A stretch of 58,865 bases of DNA, taken from contig JBJHDH010000020.1 in the NCBI GenBank assembly GCA_050486445.1, positions 1 through 58,865 on the forward strand, given 5' to 3'. The notes beneath the pieces were generated by a model that was not told where the DNA came from, ran no database searches, and saw only the letters and a program-made list of their open reading frames with translations. This DNA comes from Euryhalocaulis sp050486445 (GTDB taxonomy: Bacteria; Pseudomonadota; Alphaproteobacteria; Caulobacterales; Maricaulaceae). The translations under genes and the position numbers were made by a program. This document shows positions 29,051-36,785 of the stretch, one piece after another; positions within the stretch are counted from its first letter, which is position 1; each line of letters opens with the position of its first letter.

Positions 29051-30577
29051 ATGGCGAAGACGGTTCTGATTGTGGACGACGATCCGGCGCAGCGCCGCCT
29101 GATGCAGGCGGTGGTGGAGAAGCTTGGCTTCCACGCGCTGCAGGCGGACGGCGGGCAGGCGGCGCTGGACATTGTCGATGGCGGCAATCCGCGCGGCGTT
29201 TCCGTGGCGATGCTGGACCTTGTGATGCCCGGGCTTTCCGGCATGGAGACGCTGGAGATTCTTTCGCGCCGCCAGCCGGAGCTGCCGGTAATCGTGCTGA
29301 CTGCGCAGGCCGGGATCGACATCGCCGTGAAGGCGATGCAGGCCGGCGCCGTGGATTTCTTCGTCAAGCCGGCCAGCCCCGAGCGCATCGCCGCCGGGCT
29401 GCGCAACGCGCTGAAACTTTCCGAACTTTCAACCGAGGTTTCGCGGCTGAAGACCGAGCGCGCAGGCGCGGCGTCGTTCGAGCATATGGTGGCGAGCGCG
29501 CCGGAAATGCAGACCGTGGTGCGCCTCGGCCAGCGCGCGGCGGCGAGCAATATTCCGATCCTGATTACCGGTGAAAGCGGCGCCGGCAAGGAGCTGATCG
29601 CGCGCGCCATCCAGGGCGCGAGCGAGCGCGCCGGGCGGCCCTTCATCACTGTCAATTGCGGCGCGATTCCGGAGAACCTGGTCGAGTCGATTCTGTTCGG
29701 CCACGAGAAGGGCGCCTTTACCGGCGCCGACCGCAAGCATGACGGCAAGTTCAAGGAAGCCGACGGCGGCACGCTGTTCCTGGACGAGATCGGTGAACTT
29801 CCGCTGGACGCGCAGGTGAAGCTGCTGCGCGTGCTGCAGGAGAGCGAGGTCGATCCGGTCGGCTCGAAAAAGCCGGTGAAGGTGGATGTGCGCATCATCA
29901 GCGCCACCAATCGCGATCTGGCCGAGCAAGTGAAGGAAGGCGCGTTCCGCGAAGACCTGTTTTATCGCCTGAACGTGTTTCCCATCGAGGCGCCGCCGCT
30001 GCGCCGCCGCAGGGACGACATTCCGGCGCTGGTCGAGCATTTCATCAAACGCTTCAACGCGCAGGAAGGCCGCAAGGTGATGGGCGCCAGCGCCGATGCG
30101 ATGGCGCTGCTGATGGCGCAGGACTGGCCTGGCAATGTGCGCCAGCTGGAAAACGCCGTGTTCCGCGCCGTGATCCTGTGCGAGGGCGCCGAGCTTTCGC
30201 CCGAGGATTTTCCGCAGCTTTCCGGCATGACGCCCGCGATTGCACGCGAAGGCGCCGCGCCGCTGCGCCTTTCCGGCGAAGCGCAAGCGGCGAACCCGCC
30301 CGCGGCGGTCGCGCCTGTTGCGGACTCGCCGCGCGAAGCGGCGGAGATCGCGGCGGAGGCGGCGCGCGGCGAGCTGAGCCCCGTGCCCATCGTCGACGCC
30401 AACGGGCATCTGCGCCCGCTGGAGGCGATCGAGCGCGATCTTATTCAGTACGCCATCGAGACCTATGCCGGCCGCATGGCCGAAGTGGCGCGCCGGCTCG
30501 GGATCGGCCGCTCCACACTCTATCGCAAAGTGCGCGAACACGATCTGGAAGTCGAAGCTGTGAGGGACGCAGGATGA
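29051..30577 (+). CDS. Sigma-54-dependent response regulator (NtrC family)
   Basis: 508 aa in the classic three-domain order. The receiver starts TVLIVDDDPAQRRLM and has Asp in VAMLDLVMPG. The AAA+ domain has Walker A GESGAGKE, the sigma-54 contact loop HEKGAFTGA, Walker B GGTLFLDEIGELP and the NVRQLENAVF region. An Ala/Pro-rich linker leads to a Fis-type HTH (YAGRMAEVARRLGIGRSTLY). An activator that opens sigma-54 promoters when phosphorylated. No histidine kinase is nearby, so the signal is unknown. It overlaps a 56-aa ORF by four bases. Confidence 0.93.
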   Translation: MAKTVLIVDDDPAQRRLMQAVVEKLGFHALQADGGQAALDIVDGGNPRGVSVAMLDLVMPGLSGMETLEILSRRQPELPVIVLTAQAGIDIAVKAMQAGAVDFFVKPASPERIAAGLRNALKLSELSTEVSRLKTERAGAASFEHMVASAPEMQTVVRLGQRAAASNIPILITGESGAGKELIARAIQGASERAGRPFITVNCGAIPENLVESILFGHEKGAFTGADRKHDGKFKEADGGTLFLDEIGELPLDAQVKLLRVLQESEVDPVGSKKPVKVDVRIISATNRDLAEQVKEGAFREDLFYRLNVFPIEAPPLRRRRDDIPALVEHFIKRFNAQEGRKVMGASADAMALLMAQDWPGNVRQLENAVFRAVILCEGAELSPEDFPQLSGMTPAIAREGAAPLRLSGEAQAANPPAAVAPVADSPREAAEIAAEAARGELSPVPIVDANGHLRPLEAIERDLIQYAIETYAGRMAEVARRLGIGRSTLYRKVREHDLEVEAVRDAG

Positions 30578-30744
30578 GCCAGCAACTTTTGAACATTCTG
30601 CGCGCACATGGCGCGCCCGCCTCGCGCGAAGATATGGGCGCGGCGCCCGGCGCCTTCAGCCTGCTGGCGCAGCGCCTGCACGACGCGAAGACGCCGCCGC
30701 GCAACGCCGCCTCCGGCAGCGCGGTCAACCGCCGCCGGGCGTGA
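30574..30744 (+). CDS. Small hypothetical protein coupled to the NtrC-type regulator
   Basis: A 56-aa frame that starts ATG at 30574, overlapping the regulator's stop as ATGA, and ends at 30744. It begins MSQQLLNILRAHGAPASRED and is basic toward the end (VNRRRA), with no membrane segment. The four-base overlap and a GGGACGCAGG stretch upstream argue that it is translated. I do not recognise a family. The function could be linked to the regulator, but this is only context. Confidence 0.5.
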   Translation: MSQQLLNILRAHGAPASREDMGAAPGAFSLLAQRLHDAKTPPRNAASGSAVNRRRA

Positions 30745-30756
30745 GATTCTGAACGC

Positions 30757-31206
30757 TCACGGCCGGCGAATCTGGAAGCCCGTTTTGGTGGGCTCGAATC
30801 CGGCGCTCTTATAAAAGGCGATGGTCGAGGCGCGTTTAGAGCCCGTCATCAGCATCGTCTTGTAACAGCCCTCCCGCCACGCCTGTTCTGTCGCAGCCTT
30901 GAGCATGGCCTTGCCGAAGCCGCGATTGCGATACTCCGTGCGGGTAACCACATTTTCAATCAGCGCATAAGGCGCGCCGCCGCGCGTCAGGTTCGGGATG
31001 ACGGCGAGCGCGCAACTGGCGATGCAGGCATTGCCCAGCATCCCGAGAAGAATCACGCTGCCCGGATAGAGATGAAACCGGCGGAGGATGGCGGCGGCCT
31101 CATCTGGCGGGCATCGCACATCGTCCGAGTGCAGATGCGTATAGAGATCGAGCAGGGCCGGAAGGTCGGATTCCTGCGCCGGACGGACAAGAAGAGTTTC
31201 ACTCAT
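30757..31206 (-). CDS. GNAT-family N-acetyltransferase
   Basis: 149-aa acetyltransferase of the GNAT fold. The acetyl-CoA site is VTRTEYRNRGFGKAMLKAAT (R/Q-x-x-G-x-G/A type). The first strand-helix is LLVRPAQESDLPALLDLYTH and the final strand is YKTMLMTGSKRASTIAFYKS AGF. The substrate is unknown. It lies 6 bp after a lysine-rich hypothetical gene on the same strand and is convergent with the small ORF. Confidence 0.88.
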   Translation of the reverse strand: MSETLLVRPAQESDLPALLDLYTHLHSDDVRCPPDEAAAILRRFHLYPGSVILLGMLGNACIASCALAVIPNLTRGGAPYALIENVVTRTEYRNRGFGKAMLKAATEQAWREGCYKTMLMTGSKRASTIAFYKSAGFEPTKTGFQIRRP

Positions 31207-31212
31207 AGAAGT

Positions 31213-31683
31213 TCAGCCGCCGCCGTCGATGATGCGCAGCTTTGGCGGGGTGCGCGGACGGTCTTCGAGGGGAAGCTCGTCCAGCTCCGCCGCGATGTCG
31301 CGCACGCGCGGCTTTTTCGCCTGCATGTGGGCGCGCTTTTTCGCCGAGACGCGGTTCATTGGCTTTTTCGCCTGGAACGGCTTGCGCGGTTTCACCGGCG
31401 CGCCATCCGCGCCATCTGAGTCTTTCGCGCCGGTCCTGCCGCGCGCCTTGCGTTCGATCTCGCGCGCCTTCTGGCGCTGGCGGCCGGAGAGCGGTTCCGA
31501 AAGATCGCCCTTTTCCGGATCGCAAAAGGCCGAACCATAGGTCTTCAGCCGCGTTTCGACGGACTCGACAAAACCGGTTTCCCAGTCGGAGAGGGTTTCG
31601 CCGCGCGCCTCGGCCTCCGCTCTGGCGCGCGCCAGGCGGCCAAGCGCCCGTCTGGTTTTCCGCTCATCGACCTCGCGCGGCAT
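31213..31683 (-). CDS. Basic hypothetical protein
   Basis: 156 aa, highly charged and rich in Arg, Lys, Glu and Ala. The N-terminal half is helical (RALGRLARARAEAEARGETL, then SDWETGFVESVETRLKTYGS) with FCDPEKGDLSEPLSGRQRQK. The C-terminal half is an unstructured Lys-rich tail (FQAKKPMNRVSAKKRAHMQA). No signal peptide or known catalytic motif. It looks like a conserved alphaproteobacterial unknown, possibly RNA- or DNA-binding from its charge; I cannot assign a function. The GNAT gene follows 6 bp downstream. Confidence 0.7.
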   Translation of the reverse strand: MPREVDERKTRRALGRLARARAEAEARGETLSDWETGFVESVETRLKTYGSAFCDPEKGDLSEPLSGRQRQKAREIERKARGRTGAKDSDGADGAPVKPRKPFQAKKPMNRVSAKKRAHMQAKKPRVRDIAAELDELPLEDRPRTPPKLRIIDGGG

Positions 31684-31763
31684 GGGTACAGGCTAGAGGA
31701 TTTTTCCCGCCCCGCCCACGGGAAACGGAAACGCCGTAGATCCTCCCTCTCATCAGATTCTTC

Positions 31764-31940
31764 TTTCCCAACCTCCATCCTCATCCCGAGGAGACCCGCC
31801 TGTATCCTTGAGGGATCAGGCGGGGCGTCTCGAGGGACGCTCCAGCATGGCGCGGGCGTTGGCGGACTCTGGAGCGTGCTTCGAGACGCACATTCATCGC
31901 TTGCGATGAACGTGCTCCTCAGCATGAGGGTGGTGGGTGG
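31764..31940. repeat. Dispersed palindromic repeat, copy A (pairs with 54551-54726)
   Basis: A 160-175 bp element with a copy in the opposite orientation near 54.6 kb. Shared blocks include CCTCATCCCGAGGAGACCCG, CCTGTATCC.TGAGGGAT, GGCGGGGCGTCTCGAGGGAC, TCTGGAGCGTGCTTCGAG and CCTCAGCATGAGGGTGGTGG. The ends are complementary (CCTCATCCCGAGG/CCTCAGCATGAGG), so the unit folds on itself; the middle differs between copies. It has no coding frame. It fills most of the 336-bp gap between the hypothetical gene and gapR. Confidence 0.8.
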
Positions 31941-31955
31941 CAGGGGCGCCATATT

Positions 31956-32031
31956 GGGCGCCCGGGCGCCCCCACGTTTATCAGGGACGCCTATGCGTCC
32001 CCACTTTTATCGGAGACGCTTACGCGTCTCC
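31956..32031 (-). repeat. Three tandem short hairpins at the gapR 3' end
   Basis: Read on the minus strand: GGAGACGC-GTAA-GCGTCTCC (32012-32031), GGGACGC-ATAG-GCGTCCC (31984-32001) and GGGCGC-CCGG-GCGCCC (31956-31971). Each has a perfect stem and a four-base loop. The linkers are nearly identical (GATAAAAGTGG and GATAAACGTGG), so the array looks like tandem copies of one unit. The gapR stop TAA (32020-32022) sits in the first loop. It could stop transcription or stabilise the mRNA. Confidence 0.75.
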
Positions 32032-32298
32032 GAGCGCGTGCAGATACAGGTCGAGGACCGATTCCTGTTCGGCGCGGTCATTGGCGTCCATTTTGCGGAT
32101 GCGGATCACCTGGCGCAGGATTTTGGTGTCGTAGCCGATGGCCTTGGCCTCGGCATAGACTTCTTTCATATCCGTCATGACTTCGGCCTTGTCGGCCTCC
32201 AGCCGCTCGATGCGCGCGACAAACTGGCGCAGCCGCTCTTTGGCCGAGCTGTCGAGGCTCTGCGGCTGGACGGTTTCGGAAACGGCGGAATCGGGCAT
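32020..32298 (-). CDS. gapR: Nucleoid-associated protein GapR (DUF2312)
   Basis: 92 aa from the ATG at 32298. It matches the GapR/DUF2312 family: LRQFVARIERLEADKAEVMT, DMKEVYAEAKAIGYDTKILR and QVIRIRKMDANDRAEQESVL. GapR clamps overtwisted, A+T-rich DNA and helps replication and topology in Caulobacter. The first 17 or so residues are a variable tail; a longer frame from 32337 is possible but less likely. The stop codon lies in a hairpin loop of a tandem repeat. Confidence 0.93.
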   Translation of the reverse strand: MPDSAVSETVQPQSLDSSAKERLRQFVARIERLEADKAEVMTDMKEVYAEAKAIGYDTKILRQVIRIRKMDANDRAEQESVLDLYLHALGDA

Positions 32299-32416
32299 GG
32301 CGGTTTTCCTGTCTGATGACCGCAGGCGTTCTAGCAATGCGGCAGGCAGGGCGCAGCGCGCAGGCGCGGCTTGTCCACAGGTCTTGCAGGGAAGATGAGA
32401 GGAAGGGCGGGCCGGA

Positions 32417-33190
32417 TCAGGCGAAAGGCAGCGACCAGTCGCGCAGGCGGGCGTTTGCGGCGCGGCGGGCCGGCTCGTCCGCCGCGATGCGGTCGAGAAA
32501 ATCCTCTACCCCGCCCGCCTCGCCCCCGCCCAGCTCGCCCAGCATGATCATGGCGCGGGCGACGGCCTGACGCTGATCCAGCAGCTCAAGGCCGGGCGCG
32601 GTCTGTTCGGCGGCGGCGCTGGCGGCGGGACGGCCCGGCGTCCCGCGCTCCAGGCTGAGCGCGCCGGCGCGGCTGGTATAGACCTGCACCCGGTCCACGC
32701 CGCGGGGCAGGCCGGCGATAACGGCGGCGGGAAAACCGGTCCGCTCATATTCGTCGCCCAGCGCCTCTGTCGCGTCCATCGCCGCGAGTTCCTCAGCGTC
32801 CAGCAGGCTGACATGCACGCGGGCGCGGGCGCCGGGCCAGGGATGCAGCGTCGCCGGCATGGCGGCGTAGGAACAGAATTTGGCGCTGTGCGCGACGAGA
32901 TAATCGCTGAGCGTGACGCGCAGCGTGGGAACCAGCGCCGGACGGTTCAGACGCGGCGGGATGAATTTTTCCGCAAGGCGCGCGGGCGAGGCGTTGGAGC
33001 CGCAGGCGATCACCGCGACGCGCGGCGTTTCCAGCGCGCGCGCCAGCAAAGCGGCAAATTCCGGCATGTGCTCATGCACTGCGCGTTCAGGCGCCGCGCG
33101 GCCGCCATCGAACACAAACGATGTGCGCGGCGGCGCGAACGGATAGGCGAGCGCGCGTTCGCAGGCCCGTGCGAGGACCGCCGCGGCCAT
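32417..33190 (-). CDS. Hypothetical protein (gamma-glutamylcyclotransferase-like core, uncertain)
   Basis: 257 aa with no signal peptide. The segment RVAVIACGSNASPARLAEKF resembles the first strand-loop of gamma-glutamylcyclotransferase-like proteins ('YGSN' type), and LSDYLVAHSAKFCSYAAMPA and VHVSLLDAEELAAMDATEAL fit the same fold loosely. A catalytic Glu cannot be pinned down, so the assignment is tentative. The C-terminal 60 residues are helical. It overlaps nothing and runs 2 bp after the TPR gene on the same strand. Confidence 0.6.
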   Translation of the reverse strand: MAAAVLARACERALAYPFAPPRTSFVFDGGRAAPERAVHEHMPEFAALLARALETPRVAVIACGSNASPARLAEKFIPPRLNRPALVPTLRVTLSDYLVAHSAKFCSYAAMPATLHPWPGARARVHVSLLDAEELAAMDATEALGDEYERTGFPAAVIAGLPRGVDRVQVYTSRAGALSLERGTPGRPAASAAAEQTAPGLELLDQRQAVARAMIMLGELGGGEAGGVEDFLDRIAADEPARRAANARLRDWSLPFA

Positions 33191-33192
33191 GC

Positions 33193-33783
33193 TCAGAGGT
33201 CGAGGCCTTCGACCAGCGGCGCGAGGCGGCGGCGCTCTTCCTGCGCGCGCTCCAGATGCGGATAGACGGCGAGCGCCTCGCCATAGGCCTCATAGGCGCC
33301 CTGCGGCGAATCCATGCTTTCCAGCGTGCGGGCCAGCGCCACCAGCGCGCGGTAATGGCGCGGGTCGGCGGTGAGCGCCCGTTGCAGCGCCGCGAAGGCA
33401 TCGCTGTGTTCCTCGCGCCGCGTATATAATTGCGCGCGGCGCACCCAGCCATCGGCATAGTTCGGGGCGAAGCGCAGCGCATCGTCCAGATGCCGCTCCG
33501 CCATGTCGAGATCGCCGGCGGCCAGCGCCAGTCCGGCGCGGTCGGACAGCAGGTCGGCGGTGGCGCTGCCAGAGCTTTCCCACAGCGACTCGATCTGCGC
33601 GGCGACGGCGGCGGCGGCGTCGGGATTGGGCGCGGCGGCCAGCTCGTCATAGAGCCGGGGCATCGCCTCGGGCCGCGCCTCTTCGGCAAGCTCTTCCGGA
33701 TCGGGCGCGGCCTCGGGACGCGGGCGCGCATCGCCGAACGGGATCAACGTCAAAAGCAGGATAAGCAGCGGCGCCGGGCTCAT
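33193..33783 (-). CDS. Secreted TPR-repeat protein
   Basis: 196 aa. A short N-terminal hydrophobic segment (APLLILLLTLIPFGDA) looks like a signal peptide. The rest has about three tetratricopeptide-like repeats: AGLALAAGDLDMAERHLDDA, YADGWVRRAQLYTRREEHSD and YRALVALARTLESMDSPQGA. TPR proteins scaffold other proteins; the partner is unknown. It is 2 bp from the next gene on the same strand, so probably co-transcribed. Confidence 0.8.
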   Translation of the reverse strand: MSPAPLLILLLTLIPFGDARPRPEAAPDPEELAEEARPEAMPRLYDELAAAPNPDAAAAVAAQIESLWESSGSATADLLSDRAGLALAAGDLDMAERHLDDALRFAPNYADGWVRRAQLYTRREEHSDAFAALQRALTADPRHYRALVALARTLESMDSPQGAYEAYGEALAVYPHLERAQEERRRLAPLVEGLDL

Positions 33784-33876
33784 GGCCCGATCATATAACA
33801 GGTTTCGGCGAAAAGAAGGCCAGGCGGACGGGCGTCAACAGGCGCCTCAGCCAGGACGCCTCAGCCTTGGCGCGGC

Positions 33877-34002
33877 TCAGCCCTGACGGGCCTTGAAGCG
33901 CGGGTCTTTCTTGTTGATGACAAAGACCCGGCCGCGGCGGCGCACGACCTGACACGCGCGGTGGCGCGCCTTCAGCGATTTGATCGAGCTTCTGACTTTC
34001 AT
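33877..34002 (-). CDS. rpmJ: 50S ribosomal protein L36
   Basis: 41 aa, too short for most gene finders. The sequence begins MKVRSSIKSLKARHRACQVV, continues RRRGRVFVINKKDPRFKARQ and ends with Gly. It is the C- (zinc-poor) type L36, with a single Cys instead of the zinc-binding set. ATG at 34002, stop TGA at 33877. It is isolated from other ribosomal genes, as is usual for rpmJ in alphaproteobacteria. Confidence 0.95.
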   Translation of the reverse strand: MKVRSSIKSLKARHRACQVVRRRGRVFVINKKDPRFKARQG

Positions 34003-34145
34003 CGGTCGTGTTCCGGGGCGAAGAAGGCGCGGAACCTATTCGCGGCCCCCGCCCCTGTCAACGATGCGTCTGCGCCTTGCGCAGGCGGCGGAACCGGCCC
34101 TAGCGTTGAGCATATAACCGGGCAGGAATCCGGGGGAGGATTGCG

Positions 34146-35354
34146 ATGAGATACGCCGCCGCGACAGCCGGTCTGGCCGCGATGCTGGCCGCCGCTTTCA
34201 TGGCCGGGCCGGCCGCCGCGCAGCAGGACGGGTTTTCCGGCTGGCTGGCCGCGTTCGAGGACGAAGCGCGCGGCCGGGGCTATGACGCCGCCCTTGTCGA
34301 CTCGCTGTTCCCGGCCGGGGCGTCGGCCAACCAGACCGCCGTGCGCCTGTCGCAGACCCAGCCGGAATTTATCCGCCCGGTCTGGGAATATCTGGACGGC
34401 GCGGTTTCCGACCGGCGCGTGGCCGACGGGCTGGACCGCGTGGCGAGCCAGCGCAGCCTGCTGGACGCCATCGAACAGCGCTATGGCGTTTCGCGTCATG
34501 TGCTGGTCGCGATCTGGGGGCTGGAGAGCGCCTATGGCGCGGTGCTGGGCGACCATGACGCGCCGCTGGCGCTGGCCACGCTCGGCTGGAACGGCTGGCG
34601 CCCGGATTTTGTGCGGCAGGAGCTGTTCCACATTCTCGATATTCTGCGCGACGGCGAGGCGACGCGCAGCCAGTTGCGCGGAAGCTGGGCCGGGGCGATG
34701 GGCCAGACCCAGTTCATGCCGTCCTCCTATCGCCGCATCGCCGTGGACTGGGATGGCGACGGGCGCAAGGATCTGTGGGGCAATACCGGCGACGCGCTGG
34801 CCAGCGCCGCGAACTATCTGCGCGATGCGGGCTGGATCACCGGCGCCCCGGCGGCGGTGGAGGTGGTGCTGCCGCCCGGTTTCGACTGGGCCGAGGGCGA
34901 GACGCCGCGCACCATCCGCCGGTGGCTGGAGGACGGGGCGCTGCGCGCCGATCACGCATCGTGGCGGGCGGAGGATGTGGAGCTGACCGCGCGCCTGCTC
35001 GCCCCCGCGGGCGCGGCGGGCCCGGCCTTTCTGACCACCGACAATTTCCGCGTCATCATGCGCTATAACAATTCCACATCCTATGCGCTGGCCGTCTCGC
35101 TGCTGGCGCAGCGGCTGGCCGGCGGGCCGGGCGTGATCGGCGAATGGCCGCGCACCGAACCGCCAATGTCGACGGCGCAGGCCGAGGAGCTGCAAACCCT
35201 GCTGACCGCGCAGGGATACGACACGCAGGGCGTGGACGGGCAGATCGGGCCCAATACGCGCGCCGCGATCCGCGCCTTTCAGGCCGCCAACGGCATGACG
35301 CCCGACGGCGCGGCCAGCGCCGAATTGCTCACCCGGCTGCGCCAGACAAACTAG
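34146..35354 (+). CDS. Lytic murein transglycosylase (MltB-type) with peptidoglycan-binding domain
   Basis: 402 aa. The signal peptide (LAAMLAAAFMAGPAAA) is followed by an SLT/MltB-family domain: SQTQPEFIRPVWEYLDGAV, the catalytic Glu in LVAIWGLESAYGAVLGDHD, and AGAMGQTQFMPSSYRRIAVD with DGRKDLWGNTGDALASAAN. A C-terminal PG_binding_1 domain reads LLTAQGYDTQGVDGQIGPNT and RAAIRAFQAANGMTPDG. It cleaves glycan strands in the periplasm, forming 1,6-anhydro ends. It lacks a lipobox, so it is soluble, unlike E. coli MltB. A ribosome binding site GGGGGAGG precedes the ATG. Confidence 0.92.
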   Translation: MRYAAATAGLAAMLAAAFMAGPAAAQQDGFSGWLAAFEDEARGRGYDAALVDSLFPAGASANQTAVRLSQTQPEFIRPVWEYLDGAVSDRRVADGLDRVASQRSLLDAIEQRYGVSRHVLVAIWGLESAYGAVLGDHDAPLALATLGWNGWRPDFVRQELFHILDILRDGEATRSQLRGSWAGAMGQTQFMPSSYRRIAVDWDGDGRKDLWGNTGDALASAANYLRDAGWITGAPAAVEVVLPPGFDWAEGETPRTIRRWLEDGALRADHASWRAEDVELTARLLAPAGAAGPAFLTTDNFRVIMRYNNSTSYALAVSLLAQRLAGGPGVIGEWPRTEPPMSTAQAEELQTLLTAQGYDTQGVDGQIGPNTRAAIRAFQAANGMTPDGAASAELLTRLRQTN

Positions 35355-35369
35355 AAGACGAGCTGGAAC

Positions 35370-36644
35370 TCAGCCGTCTTCGGGCTCCGGCGCGCGCGAT
35401 GCGCGGCGTCGCAGGCCGGGATGGGCCAGCGCGAAGACAAAGGCGAAACCCGCCAGCGCGGCGTTGATCGCCCAGGGCGCGGCGGGGCCAACCGTCTGAT
35501 AGGCCAGCAGGCCGGTGAAGGGCGCGAGCAGAAAGCCAACGCCCGTGGCAGCCATGATAAGGCCGGCGACCTTGCCCTGTTCGCCCCGGCCAACGGCGAG
35601 CGAGACGCCCCCGGCCATGCCCGGCCGCGCCAGACCCAGCGCCAGCCCGGCGGCGATCATCGCCGCCATGATCGCGGCGTAGCTGGCGGCCAGCGCGAAC
35701 AGCACATGCGCGAAAAAGACCAGCGCCGCGCCGGTGATGAGATAGCGGCGCGGCGTCCATTTCAGCCAGCGCACCAGCACAAGCTGGGCCAGCAGCATGG
35801 CGAAGGCGCCGGCCATCAGCACCGCGCCCGCCCGCGTGGCGGCGAGCGCGCCATCCACGCCCAGCGTATCCATCACATAGAAGCTGACGGTCTGGAGCGT
35901 GACGGCGTGGGTCAGCCAGATCGCAAGCCCATAGACCAGAAAGGGCGAGACGCGCGGGTCGAGCGCGAAGGCGAAACTGGCGAGCGGGCCGGGCTCGCCC
36001 GTCCCTCTCTGGCGCGGCGGCGTGCGCTCGGGCAGCAGCAGCGCGATGGCGACAGCGGCGATCACCGCCAGCAGACCCGCCAGCAGCACCGGCGTCACCA
36101 GACCGTAGCGCGCCGCGATCCAGGCCGCGACGCCGGGCGCGGCGGCGGCGCCGACGCCGAACGCGGCGTTGAGCCCGCCAAGCGCGGCGGTTCGCTCGGA
36201 AGGCGTGGTGCGGTCGGCGACCCAGGCCTGGGCGCTGGGCGTTCCGGCGCTGGCGAAGCCGCCATAAATGGCGCGCGCCAGCGTGAGCGCGACGGCCAGC
36301 GCTGCGCCGCCAAGCAGGCCGGACTGGCCCAGAACAATCACCCCGGCGACGCAGACCATCGAGACCGCATAGGCGGAGAAGCTGAGCACCAGCATCGGCC
36401 GGCGGCCATAACGGTCGGACGCCTGGCCCCAGACCGGGCTGGCCAGCACGAACAGGGTCGCGGCCAGCGTATAGACAAAGCCCACCGAGACATCGGGCAG
36501 CGCCAGATCGCGCGCCAGCGGCGGCAGGATGGAAAACAGGATCGAATTGCCGGCGCCGGTGACGATCAGGCAGACAAATAACAGGCGGAAGGCGCGCCTG
36601 CGCTCCGCCGGAGAGATCGGACTGCCGGAAGATAAAGCGGACAA
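35370..36644 (-). CDS. MFS efflux transporter (TetA-like, TTG start)
   Basis: 424 aa with about 12 transmembrane helices. Family motif A is in GQASDRYGRRPMLVLSFSAY, and motif C-like sequence lies in GFASAGTPSAQAWVADRTTP with AALGGLNAAFGVGAAAAPGV. This resembles the DHA1 drug-efflux (TetA/Bcr-like) group; no substrate can be given. The frame runs far upstream into the mdh region without family character. No ATG or GTG lies at the natural N-terminus (LSALSSGSPISPAERRRAF), so the TTG at 36644, preceded by GGGCGGGGGC, is chosen. A TTGACA-like -35 lies about 42 bp further up. Confidence 0.85.
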   Translation of the reverse strand: MSALSSGSPISPAERRRAFRLLFVCLIVTGAGNSILFSILPPLARDLALPDVSVGFVYTLAATLFVLASPVWGQASDRYGRRPMLVLSFSAYAVSMVCVAGVIVLGQSGLLGGAALAVALTLARAIYGGFASAGTPSAQAWVADRTTPSERTAALGGLNAAFGVGAAAAPGVAAWIAARYGLVTPVLLAGLLAVIAAVAIALLLPERTPPRQRGTGEPGPLASFAFALDPRVSPFLVYGLAIWLTHAVTLQTVSFYVMDTLGVDGALAATRAGAVLMAGAFAMLLAQLVLVRWLKWTPRRYLITGAALVFFAHVLFALAASYAAIMAAMIAAGLALGLARPGMAGGVSLAVGRGEQGKVAGLIMAATGVGFLLAPFTGLLAYQTVGPAAPWAINAALAGFAFVFALAHPGLRRRASRAPEPEDG

Positions 36645-36785
36645 GGAAAAGCCCCCGCCCGGCTTGTTCGCCCGGACGCGGATGCTGTCAAGCTGGCGGT
36701 CAGATGGCGTTCCCGCGCATGGCGCGCGTTGTGCCGCGCGCGCCGCTCCGCTATTTCCTGCATCTGGATTGCAAGGGGACAAACC

